From Chloroflexota bacterium (GTDB taxonomy: Bacteria; Chloroflexota; Anaerolineae; Anaerolineales; Villigracilaceae): a stretch of 64,000 nt of DNA. The notes beneath the pieces were generated by a model, which ran no database searches, was not told the DNA's origin, and was given only the letters and a program-made list of their open reading frames with translations. Below, piece after piece: positions 52,766 to 62,050 of this stretch. The stretch spans positions 62,001 through 126,000 of the forward strand of contig JACRLC010000088.1 of the NCBI GenBank assembly GCA_016235425.1. Direction: 5' to 3'. Within the stretch, counting starts at the first letter, position 1. Each line of letters starts with the position of its first letter. The position numbers were made by a program, and so were the translations under genes.

Positions 52766-54787
52766 TCATTTTCGTTTAACCTTCTTCACAATCTTCTTCA
52801 CGACTTTCTTCTTCGGCAAAACCGACTTTGCCTGTGCAACAATGTTGCCAACCGTCAGGCCAAATTTCTCATAAATGACTTTATACGGGGCCGAGGCACC
52901 GAACCGTTCAATCGAAATGACTCTGCCGCCTGGGCCAACGTATCTTTCCCAGCCGAGACCTGCTCCCGCTTCGATGGAGACTCTCGCCGTGACTTTTTTC
53001 GGCAGCACCGACTCGCGATAAGCCTTGTCCTGTTTCTCGAACAACTCCCAACTCGGGAACGACACCACGCGGACGTTGCTTCCTTTTTCGTGGAGAATCT
53101 TCGCCGCATCCACCGCAAGGCTGACTTCCGACCCCGAAGCCATCAAAATCACATCGGGAGTCTTTTTGCCAAAAGTTGCCAGAACGTACGCGCCTTTCTC
53201 GAGACCGGATGTATCCGCGTCAAAGGTCGGCACAGCCTGACGGGTCAATGCCAGAACGGTCGGGCCGTGACGATTTTCGAGTGCGACCTTCCACGCCCGC
53301 GCCGTTTCATTCGCATCCGCCGGGCGGAGGACGGTCAGATTCGGTATCGCGCGCAAGGCGGCCAGATGTTCAACAGGCTGGTGAGTTGGGCCGTCTTCGC
53401 CGAGGCCGACGCTATCGTGCGTGAAAACGAAAATCGAAGGGATACGCGACAACGCCGCGATGCGAATGGATGGACGGTTGTAATCCGAGAAAATCAGGAA
53501 CGTACCGCCGTACGGAATCACGCCGCCATACAAGGCCATGCCGTTTAACGCCGCGCCCATCGCGTGCTCGCGCACGCCGAAGTGGAAATTGCGTCCCTCG
53601 GGAGAATCTTTTTGGAAAGCGGGACTGCCGTCAATTTTGGTGTTGTTCGAGGGAGCCAAATCCGCCGAACCGCCGATAAGTTCGGGCATTTTGGCGGCCA
53701 GCGCGTTGATGACCTTGCCGGATGCGGCGCGCGTCGCCATGCCTTTCGCGTCCGCTGGGAAGACGGGCAAATCCTTCTGCCAGCTCCTGGGCAACCTGCC
53801 GCTCAAACGGCGTTCCAATTCCGCGCCCTTTTCGGGATTCGCGCTTTGATATTCAGCAAGTTTTATATTCCACTCGTGTTCGGTGTTCCGCCCGCATTCA
53901 ACGGCTTCGCGATAAAAAGCAAGCACATCCCCGGGGATGTAAAAGCGCGGCTCTTTCGGCCAGCCGAGGTTGACCTTGGCCGCATCCAGTTCCTCGTCGC
54001 CAAGCGGTTCGCCATGCGCCTTGGATGTACCCTGCTTCTTCGGCGCGCCAAATCCGATGGTGGTGCGGCACATAATGATGGACGGGCGCGGGTCGGCCTT
54101 TGCGGAATGGATTGCACGGTCAATCGCGCCCACGTCGTTGCCATCGTCCACGATTTGGACGTGCCAATTGTAGGCATCGAAGCGCGCGGCGCGGTTTTCG
54201 GTGAAGGCCAAATCGGTGGAACCATCTATCGAGATGTGGTTATCGTCATACAAATAAATCAATTTGCCCAGGCTCAAATGCCCCGCCAGTGACGCGGCTT
54301 CAGAGGCCACGCCTTCCATCAAGTCACCGTCGGTGACGATGGAGTAAATAAAACCATTAAATAATTCCTGTGAATACGTCGCGGCGAGATGAGTCGCGGC
54401 GATGGCCATACCCACGCCTGTCGCAAATCCCTGCCCGAGCGGGCCGGTTGTCATTTCCACGCCGGGGGTGAGTCCATATTCGGGATGCCCGGGTGTGATG
54501 CTATTCCACTGGCGGAAATTTTTGAGGTCATCGAGAGAAACATCATAGCCAGTGAGGTGCAACAAGGAATAGAGTAACATCGAGCCATGCCCGCCGGAGA
54601 GGACGAAGCGGTCGCGTCCCATCCAGCGCGGGTTGCGAGGGTTGTGGCGCAGGTGGCGCGTCCAGATGGTAAATGCCATTGCGGCGGCACCCATTGGAAG
54701 TCCGGGATGACCGGAGTTGGCTTTTTGAACGGCATCTGCCGAAAGGAATCGAAGTGTATTGATGGCGCGAGTCTGTAAGTCAGTCAT
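52766..54787 (-). CDS. tkt: transketolase
   Basis: 673 residues. [38 protein letters not shown], thiamine pyrophosphate motif [15 protein letters not shown]...N near 155-190, [18 protein letters not shown], and [15 protein letters not shown] are standard. It transfers two-carbon units between sugar phosphates in the cytoplasm. It ends in a very basic tail ([18 protein letters not shown]), not part of the usual fold. AAGGAG precedes the ATG at 54787. Upstream of rpiB and tal-pgi in the same direction, so the three probably form a sugar-phosphate operon. Confidence 0.95.
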   Translation of the reverse strand: MTDLQTRAINTLRFLSADAVQKANSGHPGLPMGAAAMAFTIWTRHLRHNPRNPRWMGRDRFVLSGGHGSMLLYSLLHLTGYDVSLDDLKNFRQWNSITPGHPEYGLTPGVEMTTGPLGQGFATGVGMAIAATHLAATYSQELFNGFIYSIVTDGDLMEGVASEAASLAGHLSLGKLIYLYDDNHISIDGSTDLAFTENRAARFDAYNWHVQIVDDGNDVGAIDRAIHSAKADPRPSIIMCRTTIGFGAPKKQGTSKAHGEPLGDEELDAAKVNLGWPKEPRFYIPGDVLAFYREAVECGRNTEHEWNIKLAEYQSANPEKGAELERRLSGRLPRSWQKDLPVFPADAKGMATRAASGKVINALAAKMPELIGGSADLAPSNNTKIDGSPAFQKDSPEGRNFHFGVREHAMGAALNGMALYGGVIPYGGTFLIFSDYNRPSIRIAALSRIPSIFVFTHDSVGLGEDGPTHQPVEHLAALRAIPNLTVLRPADANETARAWKVALENRHGPTVLALTRQAVPTFDADTSGLEKGAYVLATFGKKTPDVILMASGSEVSLAVDAAKILHEKGSNVRVVSFPSWELFEKQDKAYRESVLPKKVTARVSIEAGAGLGWERYVGPGGRVISIERFGASAPYKVIYEKFGLTVGNIVAQAKSVLPKKKVVKKIVKKVKRK

Positions 54788-54848
54788 CTTTGGTCTCCTT
54801 TTCACACGATTTTACCACTGCGATATTTTTATTTTCAGAAAAGAAATT

Positions 54849-54854
54849 TATAAT
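54849..54854 (+). promoter_or_regulatory. -10 box almost adjacent to the metallophosphatase start
   Basis: TATAAT ends nine bases before the ATG at 54864, so any leader is two or three bases. No ribosome site is present. Confidence 0.45.
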
Positions 54855-54863
54855 GTCGGGAAT

Positions 54864-56288
54864 ATGAAACTGACCATCCTCCACACCAATGACCTGCATG
54901 GACGCGTCCCGCAGTTGTTGCGAGTCGCGACCGTTATCCGGCGCATTCGCGCGGAAGTTGAATCCAGCGGCGGCCATTGCCTTTATCTCGATGCGGGTGA
55001 CGCCGAAGATACGTCGCTGCTGGAAAGCAGTCTCACCAAAGGAAACGCCATGGAAGCCATCCTGCGCGGCGCGGGCTGCGACTACGCTGCGCTCGGCAAT
55101 GCCATACCGGGACGTTACGGGCCGGGGGCTGTAACCGATCTCGCGAAATATTTTGGCCGCCCCCTGCTTTGCGGTAATATCTTTGCGCCGGGCGGGGAAT
55201 GTCTCGTGGAAGGACTGCAACCCTTCGCAGTCGAATCGTTTGGAAAAGTCAAAGTGGGCATCATCGGCCTGACCGACCCGGTTAGGAGTTACGGGACTTT
55301 TTTCAAGCTCGTTGCGAAAAACCCTGCCGAACTCCTGCCCGGTTACATTGACGAAGTGCGGGCGCGCGGTGCGGAGACGATCATCCTGCTCTCGCATCTC
55401 GGCTTCAACAATGACAAAAAAATAGCGGAGGCCGTCAGCGGCATTGATGTCATTATCGGCGGACACAGCCATACGAAATTGGATGAACCCGTTCTGGTGA
55501 ATGGGACTCACATCGCGCAGGCTGGGGATTTTGGAAAGTTCATCGGTCGGATCGACCTGACAATTGATCCCGTTACCGGAAAATTGACCACCCTGAAAGG
55601 TTTCCTGCTCCCCATCACCGACGACATTCCAGCCGATCCCCAGGCACAGGCGAGCATGGAGGCGCAAAAGACTCGCGTTGACGAAATGATGCGTCTCGAG
55701 ATTGGGATTCTCAAAGACCCGATTGAACTGGTTGACGACCGCGAGTGTGCGGCGGGCAACCTGCTCGCCGACGCCCTGCTCGAACGGTTTCCAGAGGCGC
55801 AAGTTGCATTCGTTTTGTCCGGCCACTGGAAAACCGGACTAGCAGAGTCTGGCCCGCTTACACAGGGAACTCTCTACAGTTCCAACAGGTCTACAGCAAA
55901 CCCGGGCAAAGTGGAATTAACCGGCCTTCAAATCGAAACATTTCTGATCGAGGCGCTTAAGCCCGAAAATGCCGCCCGCCAGCTGCACGCCCTGCGCGGA
56001 AGTCTCGTGGGAATGCCGCACCTGGCAGGGATGCGCGCCCGCTACAATCCCAGCGATCTGTCATCGCTTGAAATTTACGTCGGCGATGAACATCTTCAAA
56101 AGGATAAAAAATACCTCGTCGTCTCCACCGACATGGAATTTGCAGATTACATCAACTATCTCGTGATCCCCAGCGAGGAAGTGGAATACGAAGTGCCAAC
56201 CATCATGCCGGAAGTGCTGGAAGATTACATCGCGCTGCATTCACCCCTGAGCGCGCCGGAAGGCGGCAGATTGAACAGTCGCAGTTAA
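54864..56288 (+). CDS. 5'-nucleotidase / metallophosphatase family protein
   Basis: 474 residues, starting MKLTILHTNDLHGR. The two-metal site is partly normal: DLHG, DAGDAEDTS, LSHLG and GGHSHT. The family GNHE/D motif is replaced by GNAIPGRYG, so the usual catalytic His is missing. The C-terminal half keeps the 5'-nucleotidase substrate domain (ECAAGNLLADALLERF, LTGLQIETFL). No signal peptide, whereas most relatives are secreted. Activity is doubtful or altered. Divergent from transketolase. Confidence 0.78.
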   Translation: MKLTILHTNDLHGRVPQLLRVATVIRRIRAEVESSGGHCLYLDAGDAEDTSLLESSLTKGNAMEAILRGAGCDYAALGNAIPGRYGPGAVTDLAKYFGRPLLCGNIFAPGGECLVEGLQPFAVESFGKVKVGIIGLTDPVRSYGTFFKLVAKNPAELLPGYIDEVRARGAETIILLSHLGFNNDKKIAEAVSGIDVIIGGHSHTKLDEPVLVNGTHIAQAGDFGKFIGRIDLTIDPVTGKLTTLKGFLLPITDDIPADPQAQASMEAQKTRVDEMMRLEIGILKDPIELVDDRECAAGNLLADALLERFPEAQVAFVLSGHWKTGLAESGPLTQGTLYSSNRSTANPGKVELTGLQIETFLIEALKPENAARQLHALRGSLVGMPHLAGMRARYNPSDLSSLEIYVGDEHLQKDKKYLVVSTDMEFADYINYLVIPSEEVEYEVPTIMPEVLEDYIALHSPLSAPEGGRLNSRS

Positions 56289-56650
56289 TCTCGAAACGAA
56301 GGTTTTCAACGAGAATTACGCGAATTTGATACAAAAAATCCGTGTGAATTATACTGAACACGGTCACTTTCTGCGCTTTTAATTTACCGCTAAGATCGCA
56401 AAGAGCGCGAAGGAAATGCGTGTTCTTAGCGTTCTTTGCGGGCTTCGCGGTTTAATTTCGCCGATTCTCAAAACCGCAATTTGTGACCGTCCGCGGCTGA
56501 GTTTTTTGGGGTTTCTCGCTAGAATTGGTAGTGCCATTAATATCTCACTTTATGCAAAACGTCCCGAAGGTTCCCGTAATTCAGGCTCGCTTTCTGCCCA
56601 AACCTTCCCTGTCCCGCCCGGGCCAGGACGGGGCGGGACGGTGCATACAG
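56289..56650. other. intergenic region with several repeats
   Basis: About 360 bases after the metallophosphatase gene. It holds an AACCGCAAAGAGCG-type palindrome (about 56386-56455), GGTCACTTT and GTGACCGTCC segments and a CGTCCCGAAGGTT half-repeat (56562-56577). No gene or RNA is recognised. Confidence 0.55.
56386..56455. repeat. AAAGAGCGCGAAG-type palindromic repeat, copy 2
   Basis: CCGCTAAGATCGCAAAGAGC ... GCGTTCTTTGCGGGCTTCGC, the second copy of the element at 10570-10650. Confidence 0.55.
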
Positions 56651-57412
56651 TTAATATTTCGTCTTCAAATCCCCCACTGGCAGGACCACAAAACCTTCGT
56701 TCTCCATGCCAAGCCGCAAAGTTCCCTCCGGGCGCTTGACCGCCAGCCAGGCGGTGTAAGCCGCGGCCAGCGCGTCCAACTGCTCGGACGGGTAAATCAA
56801 TTCCATCGGCATGATCCCCATCCGCAGGCGATGCCGGGTGATCTCCTCGAAAAAATTCATCGGGTCTTTGATCCGCAGGCCCGCATCGTGCAACACGATC
56901 TGCCGCTGGATGCGCCCTTCAAGGGTCGGCTTTTGCAGGGGAACCTGCCCAACGAGCGAGCAAAAGACTGCGTGCGGATGAGTCTCCAGAAGCTGGTGAC
57001 CGGCATTAGCGTGCGGATATTCCACGAACCCCATCTTTTCCAGTTTTCGATACAAAGCAAAGCCCAACTGAATCCACGAGGGGCACAGTTCAACACGTCC
57101 CGGCGTACCTGAAACCGTAATGCCATGTTCGCGCAATTCGTATTCGGCCACCCGCATGTCCGCGCCGCGGATTTGGTGGGGCGTCAGCATTTCCTTTTTC
57201 ATCTTTTCACGCACCACCCCGCAGTTGACATTCGACGGCGCGTTGATCGCCACGGTCGCAGATTTCTGCCCCGCGAGGAAAGCAGTCACGTCTTCCATCT
57301 CGCCGTCCGTCAATGCAACCAGGTTCAGCTCGCGATCCAGCGCGGCATATGTGAAAGCTTTGCGGCTGGAGGTCGGGTCAATGCCTACGAAAACGGAATC
57401 TGTGAAGAACAT
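56651..57412 (-). CDS. DUF429-type protein
   Basis: 253 residues. It starts MFFTDSVFVGIDPTSSRKAFTYAALD, with the acidic residues of an RNase H-like fold used by DUF429 (VGIDPTSS... and AINAPS, DALAAAYTAWLA near the end). Its function is not established in the family; a nuclease fold has been suggested for relatives. The start at 57412 excludes a repeat-derived extension. It runs convergent to the metallophosphatase and divergent from the TlpA gene. It has an Arg-rich FEEITRHRLRMGIMP segment. Confidence 0.7.
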   Translation of the reverse strand: MFFTDSVFVGIDPTSSRKAFTYAALDRELNLVALTDGEMEDVTAFLAGQKSATVAINAPSNVNCGVVREKMKKEMLTPHQIRGADMRVAEYELREHGITVSGTPGRVELCPSWIQLGFALYRKLEKMGFVEYPHANAGHQLLETHPHAVFCSLVGQVPLQKPTLEGRIQRQIVLHDAGLRIKDPMNFFEEITRHRLRMGIMPMELIYPSEQLDALAAAYTAWLAVKRPEGTLRLGMENEGFVVLPVGDLKTKY

Positions 57413-57417
57413 GGGGT

Positions 57418-57542
57418 AAGTAAATGGGGAAACAGGTAGACAGGTAATCAAGCAGACAAGGAAACAAACCAAACAAAGTCTATTTTACACCCACAATCAT
57501 CCCATCCATCACCTGTTTACTTGTGTACTTGTCTTGTTTATC
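57418..57542. repeat. phrase-like CCTGTTTAC/GTAGACAGG repeat, copy 4
   Basis: GGAAACAGGTAGACAGGTAA on one side and CACCTGTTTACTTGTGTACT on the other form an inverted arrangement between two divergent genes. Confidence 0.55.
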
Positions 57543-57552
57543 CCCACTCCGG

Positions 57553-57558
57553 TATACT
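57553..57558 (+). promoter_or_regulatory. -10 box of leaderless promoter for the TlpA gene
   Basis: TATACT is followed by seven bases and the ATG at 57566; there is no ribosome site. This supports 57566 over the in-frame start at 57521, which lies in the repeat. Confidence 0.45.
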
Positions 57559-57565
57559 CCAAAAC

Positions 57566-58099
57566 ATGCAAAAGACTCAACGAATCATTCTCTACGTTCT
57601 TCTCCTCATCACAGGCGCGGCATGGATATTGCTCAGCGCAGAGACCACCACCACGAGCGAATCTACCGCTCCGCAAGTGGGTTTTCTCGCACCCGACTTT
57701 ACCCTCAATACAATGGACGGTCAAGTCTACACACTATCCAAACTACGCGGGAATGCCGTGCTAATCAATCTCTGGGCTACGTGGTGCCCGCCCTGCCGCG
57801 CTGAAATGCCTGCAATCGAAAAGGTCTACCAGGAATACAAAGACCAGGGTTTCATCGTGCTGGCCGTCAACGCGGCGAATCAGGATGATATCGCCGCGGT
57901 CACACCATTCCTTGATCAATACAGCCTTACATTCCCGGTTGTGTTGGACGTTTCAGGTGATGCCTCCGCAAAATATCAATTGCAGTCGCTTCCCTCCTCG
58001 TATTTCATTGACCGCCAGGGCATCATCCGCGAAGTCATCATCGGCGGGCCAATGTCCGAGACCCTGCTTCGCACACGCGTTGAACAAATCTTAAAATAA
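57566..58099 (+). CDS. TlpA/ResA-like membrane-anchored thiol-disulfide oxidoreductase
   Basis: 177 residues. A signal anchor (about 5-27) is followed by a thioredoxin fold: APDFTLNTMDGQVYTLSKLRGNAVLINLWATWCPPCRAEMP with CPPC at the active site, and LPSSYFIDRQGIIRE with the cis-Pro loop. It reduces or forms extracytoplasmic disulfides, for example in cytochrome c maturation. The MauG-type cytochrome 48 kb away may be a client, by inference. Followed by the Lgt-like gene with one base between. Confidence 0.87.
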   Translation: MQKTQRIILYVLLLITGAAWILLSAETTTTSESTAPQVGFLAPDFTLNTMDGQVYTLSKLRGNAVLINLWATWCPPCRAEMPAIEKVYQEYKDQGFIVLAVNAANQDDIAAVTPFLDQYSLTFPVVLDVSGDASAKYQLQSLPSSYFIDRQGIIREVIIGGPMSETLLRTRVEQILK

Positions 58100-58100
58100 C

Positions 58101-58829
58101 ATGCTCACACTTTTTCGCAGTCTCTTCGCACCCCCTCGTCACATGATCCTGCTCGTCGCCGCGGCGTGGATTGGCCTCACTCTCTCCGAAAAGCGCGCAG
58201 ACCGTCACGGCATCGGCAAGGACGACCTCAACAACCTCACATTCTATGGCTTGCTCGCCTACATCGTCGGCGGGCGAGCAGTTTATATTCTCGAAAATCT
58301 TCCCGCTTTCACCAGAAAACCGCTGGATATTTTCGCCATCAACCCCGATCTTTTCGACGCGTTTGGCGGATTGGCAATCGCCCTGCTCGTTGCTTTTATT
58401 TTTGGCCAGCGCCGCGGCCTCCTGCTCTGGCCCACGCTTGACGCGCTCACCCCATTTTTTGCGACTCTCGCCGTTGGGCTGGGACTCAGTCATCTTGCGG
58501 CGGGAACGGCTTTTGGAAAACAGACCGATCTTCCATGGGGAATCGAACTTTGGAACGCCCCCCGGCACCCAACCCAAATTTACGAAACGCTCGCTTCCCT
58601 CCTGACCCTCATCCTGCTCTGGTTCAAAAAGCCGGGTCAACGCCCCGGCATTCTCTTCCTCACCTTCGCAGTCATCACAGCCGCGTGGCAAATTTTCATC
58701 CAGGCCTTCCGCGGCGACAGCACTTTGATCGCCGGTGGATTCAGGCAGGAACAGGTTATCGCGTGGGTGGCGCTGGCAGTTAGCTTTGCGATAATGGAGA
58801 TGAGATTCACCGTCACAAAAGCGACATGA
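58101..58829 (+). CDS. prolipoprotein diacylglyceryl transferase-like (Lgt-type) membrane protein
   Basis: 242 residues with about seven hydrophobic segments. Lgt features: GGRAVYIL in the third, LPWGIELWNAPRHPTQIYE with the signature HPxQxYE, and GQRPGILFL. The conserved HGGL is FGGL (AFGGLAIAL), and the GRxGNF motif is absent (LGLSHLAAGTAFGK). It may therefore be a paralogue with altered function rather than the essential Lgt. It lies 1 base after the TlpA gene and shares its transcript. Confidence 0.7.
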   Translation: MLTLFRSLFAPPRHMILLVAAAWIGLTLSEKRADRHGIGKDDLNNLTFYGLLAYIVGGRAVYILENLPAFTRKPLDIFAINPDLFDAFGGLAIALLVAFIFGQRRGLLLWPTLDALTPFFATLAVGLGLSHLAAGTAFGKQTDLPWGIELWNAPRHPTQIYETLASLLTLILLWFKKPGQRPGILFLTFAVITAAWQIFIQAFRGDSTLIAGGFRQEQVIAWVALAVSFAIMEMRFTVTKAT

Positions 58830-58862
58830 ATGCCGCACTGCGTGGCGTGACTTTCATGTCGC
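58821..58862. repeat. GCGACATGAA palindromic repeat, copy 3
   Basis: GCGACATGAA and TTCATGTCGC enclose about 22 bases. It overlaps the final codons of the Lgt-like gene and could serve as its terminator. Confidence 0.7.
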
Positions 58863-58966
58863 TCTGGCAGAAGTGTTGTCGGGAAGATAATGTCTGAAAA
58901 CGGGAGCCAACTCCAAGTCCCGCGTGAGGCGGCGCATTTTGTCGGCAAGCCGGTTGACCCCGAAGC

Positions 58967-59599
58967 CTACATCTGCAAGGGTTTCGCACCGCGCGAGATG
59001 TTGTCCAAAAATTCCTGGCGGGTGGCGAGGTTTGCACGGAACGCGCCGTGCATGGCTGAGGTTGTCATGCGCGCGTCGTGCTTCTTGACGCCGCGCATCA
59101 TCGAACACAAGTGCATGGCCTCAACGACAACGGCCACACCCTGCGGTTTGAGCAGGTCGCGCAGAAAGTCCGCGATCTGGCGCGTCATGCGTTCCTGAAC
59201 CTGGAGGCGGCGGGCATACACGTCCACCACGCGCGGGATTTTTGAGAGGCCAAGCACTTTGCCATCGGGGATGTAGGCCACGTGTACGCGCCCCATGAAA
59301 GGAAGCATGTGGTGCTCGCACAAACTGTAAAACTCAATGTCGCGGACGAGAACCATCTCGTCATATTTGACGTTAAACAGTGCGCCGTTGATCACCGATT
59401 GCGGGTCAATGTGATAGCCGCCGAGGATCTCGGCGTACATGCGCGCAACCCGGCGAGGTGTAAATTGCAAGCCCTCACGATCGGGTTTTTCGCCAATGGC
59501 ATGAAGTATCTGTGAAATTGCCTGCTCCACAGCCGGTTTGTCAATGCCTGCTGATTGGATGGCCTCCTCGCTCAGATCATCATCGAAATCAAATTCCAT
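58967..59599 (-). CDS. folE: GTP cyclohydrolase I
   Basis: 210 residues. The family motif [53 protein letters not shown] contains the zinc Cys and His residues, and [11 protein letters not shown] supplies the third zinc ligand. [16 protein letters not shown] is also conserved. It makes 7,8-dihydroneopterin triphosphate from GTP for folate or pterin synthesis. The start at 59599 has GGAGT; an earlier start would lie in a terminator. Downstream of hpf. Confidence 0.95.
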   Translation of the reverse strand: MEFDFDDDLSEEAIQSAGIDKPAVEQAISQILHAIGEKPDREGLQFTPRRVARMYAEILGGYHIDPQSVINGALFNVKYDEMVLVRDIEFYSLCEHHMLPFMGRVHVAYIPDGKVLGLSKIPRVVDVYARRLQVQERMTRQIADFLRDLLKPQGVAVVVEAMHLCSMMRGVKKHDARMTTSAMHGAFRANLATRQEFLDNISRGAKPLQM

Positions 59600-59609
59600 T
59601 TTTACTCCG

Positions 59610-59640
59610 AAAAAACTGGCCTGGCTCATCGCCAGGCCAG
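59610..59640 (-). terminator. Rho-independent terminator after hpf
   Basis: On the minus strand CTGGCCTGGC, a short loop, GCCAGGCCAG and TTTTTT. It lies 19 bases beyond the hpf stop and immediately before the folE start region, so folE may need its own promoter or read-through. Confidence 0.85.
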
Positions 59641-59658
59641 AGTGATTTACATAACCAA

Positions 59659-60222
59659 TCAGCCCAGTTCAGGCTCGATCAGGCCATAACTTCCATTGCG
59701 CCGGCGGTACAACACGTTCACCTTGCTGGTCTCCGCATTATAAAAGATAAAGAAGTTATCGTGTCCGAGATTTCTCATCTGCACGATGGCTTCTTCCTCG
59801 TTCATCGGATATAACATGAACTTTTTGCGGCGCGCCACCAGAGGCGAGAGTTCGCCGGTTTCATCGTCAATGATCGGCTCGGCGGCTTCGGCGGCAGTGC
59901 GTCCATCGCCGCGCCCGTGGTAATGCTTGCCCTTGTACCGCTCGATCTGTCGCTGCATGTTATCGAGCGCGAAATCGAAGGCGGCTAAAGCTTCGTCTGC
60001 ACGCTCTTCAGTGCGGAGTGTAAACCCTTTGCCGCGCACAGTAATCTGGGCCACATTCCGGTCATTCGCGTCACGAGCGGCCTTGTGATGCGCCAATTCC
60101 ACTCGCGCCTCATCTATGGCAGGCAGATAGTGGTCAAGATTGCCTGCTTTTTTGTTGACATACTCTTCGATCTTTTCCGTCAAACGGATATTGCGTGTCT
60201 GAACTTCCACTTTGTTGGACAT
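59659..60222 (-). CDS. hpf: ribosome hibernation promoting factor, long form
   Basis: 187 residues. N-terminal HPF/RaiA domain with [28 protein letters not shown] and a C-terminal dimerisation domain ending with [30 protein letters not shown]. Long HPFs join 70S ribosomes into inactive 100S dimers in stationary phase. AAGGAGG lies seven bases before the ATG, and TACAAT on the minus strand is a possible -10. Confidence 0.93.
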   Translation of the reverse strand: MSNKVEVQTRNIRLTEKIEEYVNKKAGNLDHYLPAIDEARVELAHHKAARDANDRNVAQITVRGKGFTLRTEERADEALAAFDFALDNMQRQIERYKGKHYHGRGDGRTAAEAAEPIIDDETGELSPLVARRKKFMLYPMNEEEAIVQMRNLGHDNFFIFYNAETSKVNVLYRRRNGSYGLIEPELG

Positions 60223-60263
60223 GGGTCCTCCTTATGGGATTGTAGAGTCACAAACAAAAACGC

Positions 60264-61070
60264 TCACACATTGACCATGCCATGCTGGGGCAATGCGCGA
60301 GCGACCGTCACCGCATATACATCTTTTGCACCGGACGAAAACAACGCGTCCGCTCCTGACGATAAAGTTGATCCCGTTGTAGCGACATCATCCATCACTA
60401 AAACCGTTTTCCCTTTCACCCGCGTCCCGGCAGAAAACGCATCGCGAACGTTGTCGCGGCGAGCCTGCTTTGAGAGTCCAACCTGGGAGCGGGTTTCGCG
60501 GCGGCGGGTCAATTCATGCGGGGCGTATTCCAAACCAAGAGCCATCGCAAGCGGACGGGCAATCAATCCAACCTGATTATACCCGCGTTCGACCATTCGT
60601 TTTCTGCCAAGCGGGATTGGGATAATGAGGTCAACCGGCCAGTCAAGTTCACGGACGAAGTCGGCCATTTGCGCCGCCAGCATGTCACCCAGCCCCACGT
60701 CACGGCGATATTTTAAGCGATGCAGAGCCGACTGCACCGGGTTCGTAAAAACAGACCAGGAACGCAAGGCGCTGAAACGCGGCTTTTCTTTCTTACAAGT
60801 GGGACAAGTTCCAGCAAAATCTTGGGGCAGGCCGCATCGTTCACAAACTTCCCCGCGAAGCAGAGGCACGGTATTTTGGCAATCGGAACACCAGCGGGTG
60901 CCCGGCTTTCTACACCCCCCGCACGTCGGCGGAAATATCAGATCAAGCCCAATCCAGACCGCCCGATACAGTTTGTAAGATAAGGGATTGTGGAACAAGC
61001 ACTGCCTCCATGGACAATTGGGTTGAGAGGGCAGTTTTCGCTTGAATAAATTACCTACCCCCTCGGGCAT
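60264..61070 (-). CDS. ComF-family phosphoribosyltransferase-like protein
   Basis: 268 residues. An N-terminal zinc-binding region has CGGC, WCSDC, CERCG and CPTC, followed by the PRTase domain with LIIPIPLGRKRMVERGYNQVGLIARPLA and the PRPP loop TVLVMDDVATTGSTLSSGADAL. ComF proteins are associated with DNA uptake, though many non-competent bacteria have one. The start is uncertain, with an in-frame ATG at 61106 also possible. It is 13 bases after tadC on the same strand. Confidence 0.85.
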   Translation of the reverse strand: MPEGVGNLFKRKLPSQPNCPWRQCLFHNPLSYKLYRAVWIGLDLIFPPTCGGCRKPGTRWCSDCQNTVPLLRGEVCERCGLPQDFAGTCPTCKKEKPRFSALRSWSVFTNPVQSALHRLKYRRDVGLGDMLAAQMADFVRELDWPVDLIIPIPLGRKRMVERGYNQVGLIARPLAMALGLEYAPHELTRRRETRSQVGLSKQARRDNVRDAFSAGTRVKGKTVLVMDDVATTGSTLSSGADALFSSGAKDVYAVTVARALPQHGMVNV

Positions 61071-61083
61071 GTTGAATTCTTTA

Positions 61084-62049
61084 TTAAGGACCAAACGCCG
61101 TACCAAACGTCTTGGAAATTTGAATACCGGCGGGGGTAAGCAAAATAATCATGATCGAAGGAAATGTCAGAAACGCCATCGGGAGGATCATCTTTACAGG
61201 CGCCTTGTGAGCTTCTTCCTCTGCACGCTGACGCCGCTTAATCCGCATCTGATCAGATTGAATACGGAGAACCTTCGCAAGACTTACACCCAGGATTTGA
61301 CTTTGGATTACCGCCGCAACAAAGCTCGTCATTTCCCCAATGCCCAGGCGGTCTGCCATATCGCGCAAAGCCTGGCGCTGCGTCTTGCCCAGTTGAATCT
61401 CTCTCATACATCGCCCAAACGCGATGGACAATTCATTCTCCCACTTCTCGCTCACTTTGGACATGGCGGCATCAAAGCCCAATCCTGCCTCCACGCAGAT
61501 CGTCAGAAGATCAAGCGCGTCTGGCATGGCCTTGCGAACGTCATTTTGGCGGCGATTGATCTTGCTTTGAAGCCATAACTGAGGAAAAAAGAAACCAATA
61601 ACCGTAAAGAGCCCGACAACGAGAATTACGCGTGCAAGCGGCCACGGACTCGGCGAAACGATGGATACCACGAGCAACAAACCGCCAAATCCAATTGCGC
61701 CAAAAAACCGGGAAGCCAGGAAGGTCGCCGCGTCAATGCGGCCGGGATTCCCGGCGAGTTCCAATTTGCGGGTCGTCTCTTCCAATGCTCTTTGAGGAGT
61801 AAATCTTGTGGAAAGTTCTCCAATCCGTTTCAAAATGGGAACAATGACGCGTTCATTAAACGGCTGGTCCAGTTCAAGCTCTTCGAGCGACATTACTTCC
61901 CCGCGCTGGCCCGCCTCCGCCAGCCTTGCCAGCAATGGATCCGCATCATCTTCCGGCCTGTTGCGGAAACTGCGCATACCAACAACCACTAAGGCGATGG
62001 CACCCCCGATTAACACAACTCCAACGATCACCCAGATTAAAGTAGGCAT
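61084..62049 (-). CDS. tadC: type II secretion F-family / TadC-like pilus membrane protein
   Basis: 321 residues. An N-terminal membrane segment (about 5-25), two in the middle (about 112-145) and one near the C-terminus (about 285-305) flank the T2SSF domain LDLLTICVEAGLGFDAAMSKVSEKWENELS. It starts one base after the tadB stop. In Tad pili, TadB and TadC form the inner membrane platform for pilin assembly. The C-terminal GIQISKTFGTAFGP is a short tail. Confidence 0.88.
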   Translation of the reverse strand: MPTLIWVIVGVVLIGGAIALVVVGMRSFRNRPEDDADPLLARLAEAGQRGEVMSLEELELDQPFNERVIVPILKRIGELSTRFTPQRALEETTRKLELAGNPGRIDAATFLASRFFGAIGFGGLLLVVSIVSPSPWPLARVILVVGLFTVIGFFFPQLWLQSKINRRQNDVRKAMPDALDLLTICVEAGLGFDAAMSKVSEKWENELSIAFGRCMREIQLGKTQRQALRDMADRLGIGEMTSFVAAVIQSQILGVSLAKVLRIQSDQMRIKRRQRAEEEAHKAPVKMILPMAFLTFPSIMIILLTPAGIQISKTFGTAFGP

Positions 62050-62050
62050 A

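Noticed and set aside
54780..55826. 348-residue minus-strand ORF
   Set aside because: Antisense to the metallophosphatase; no recognisable motif.
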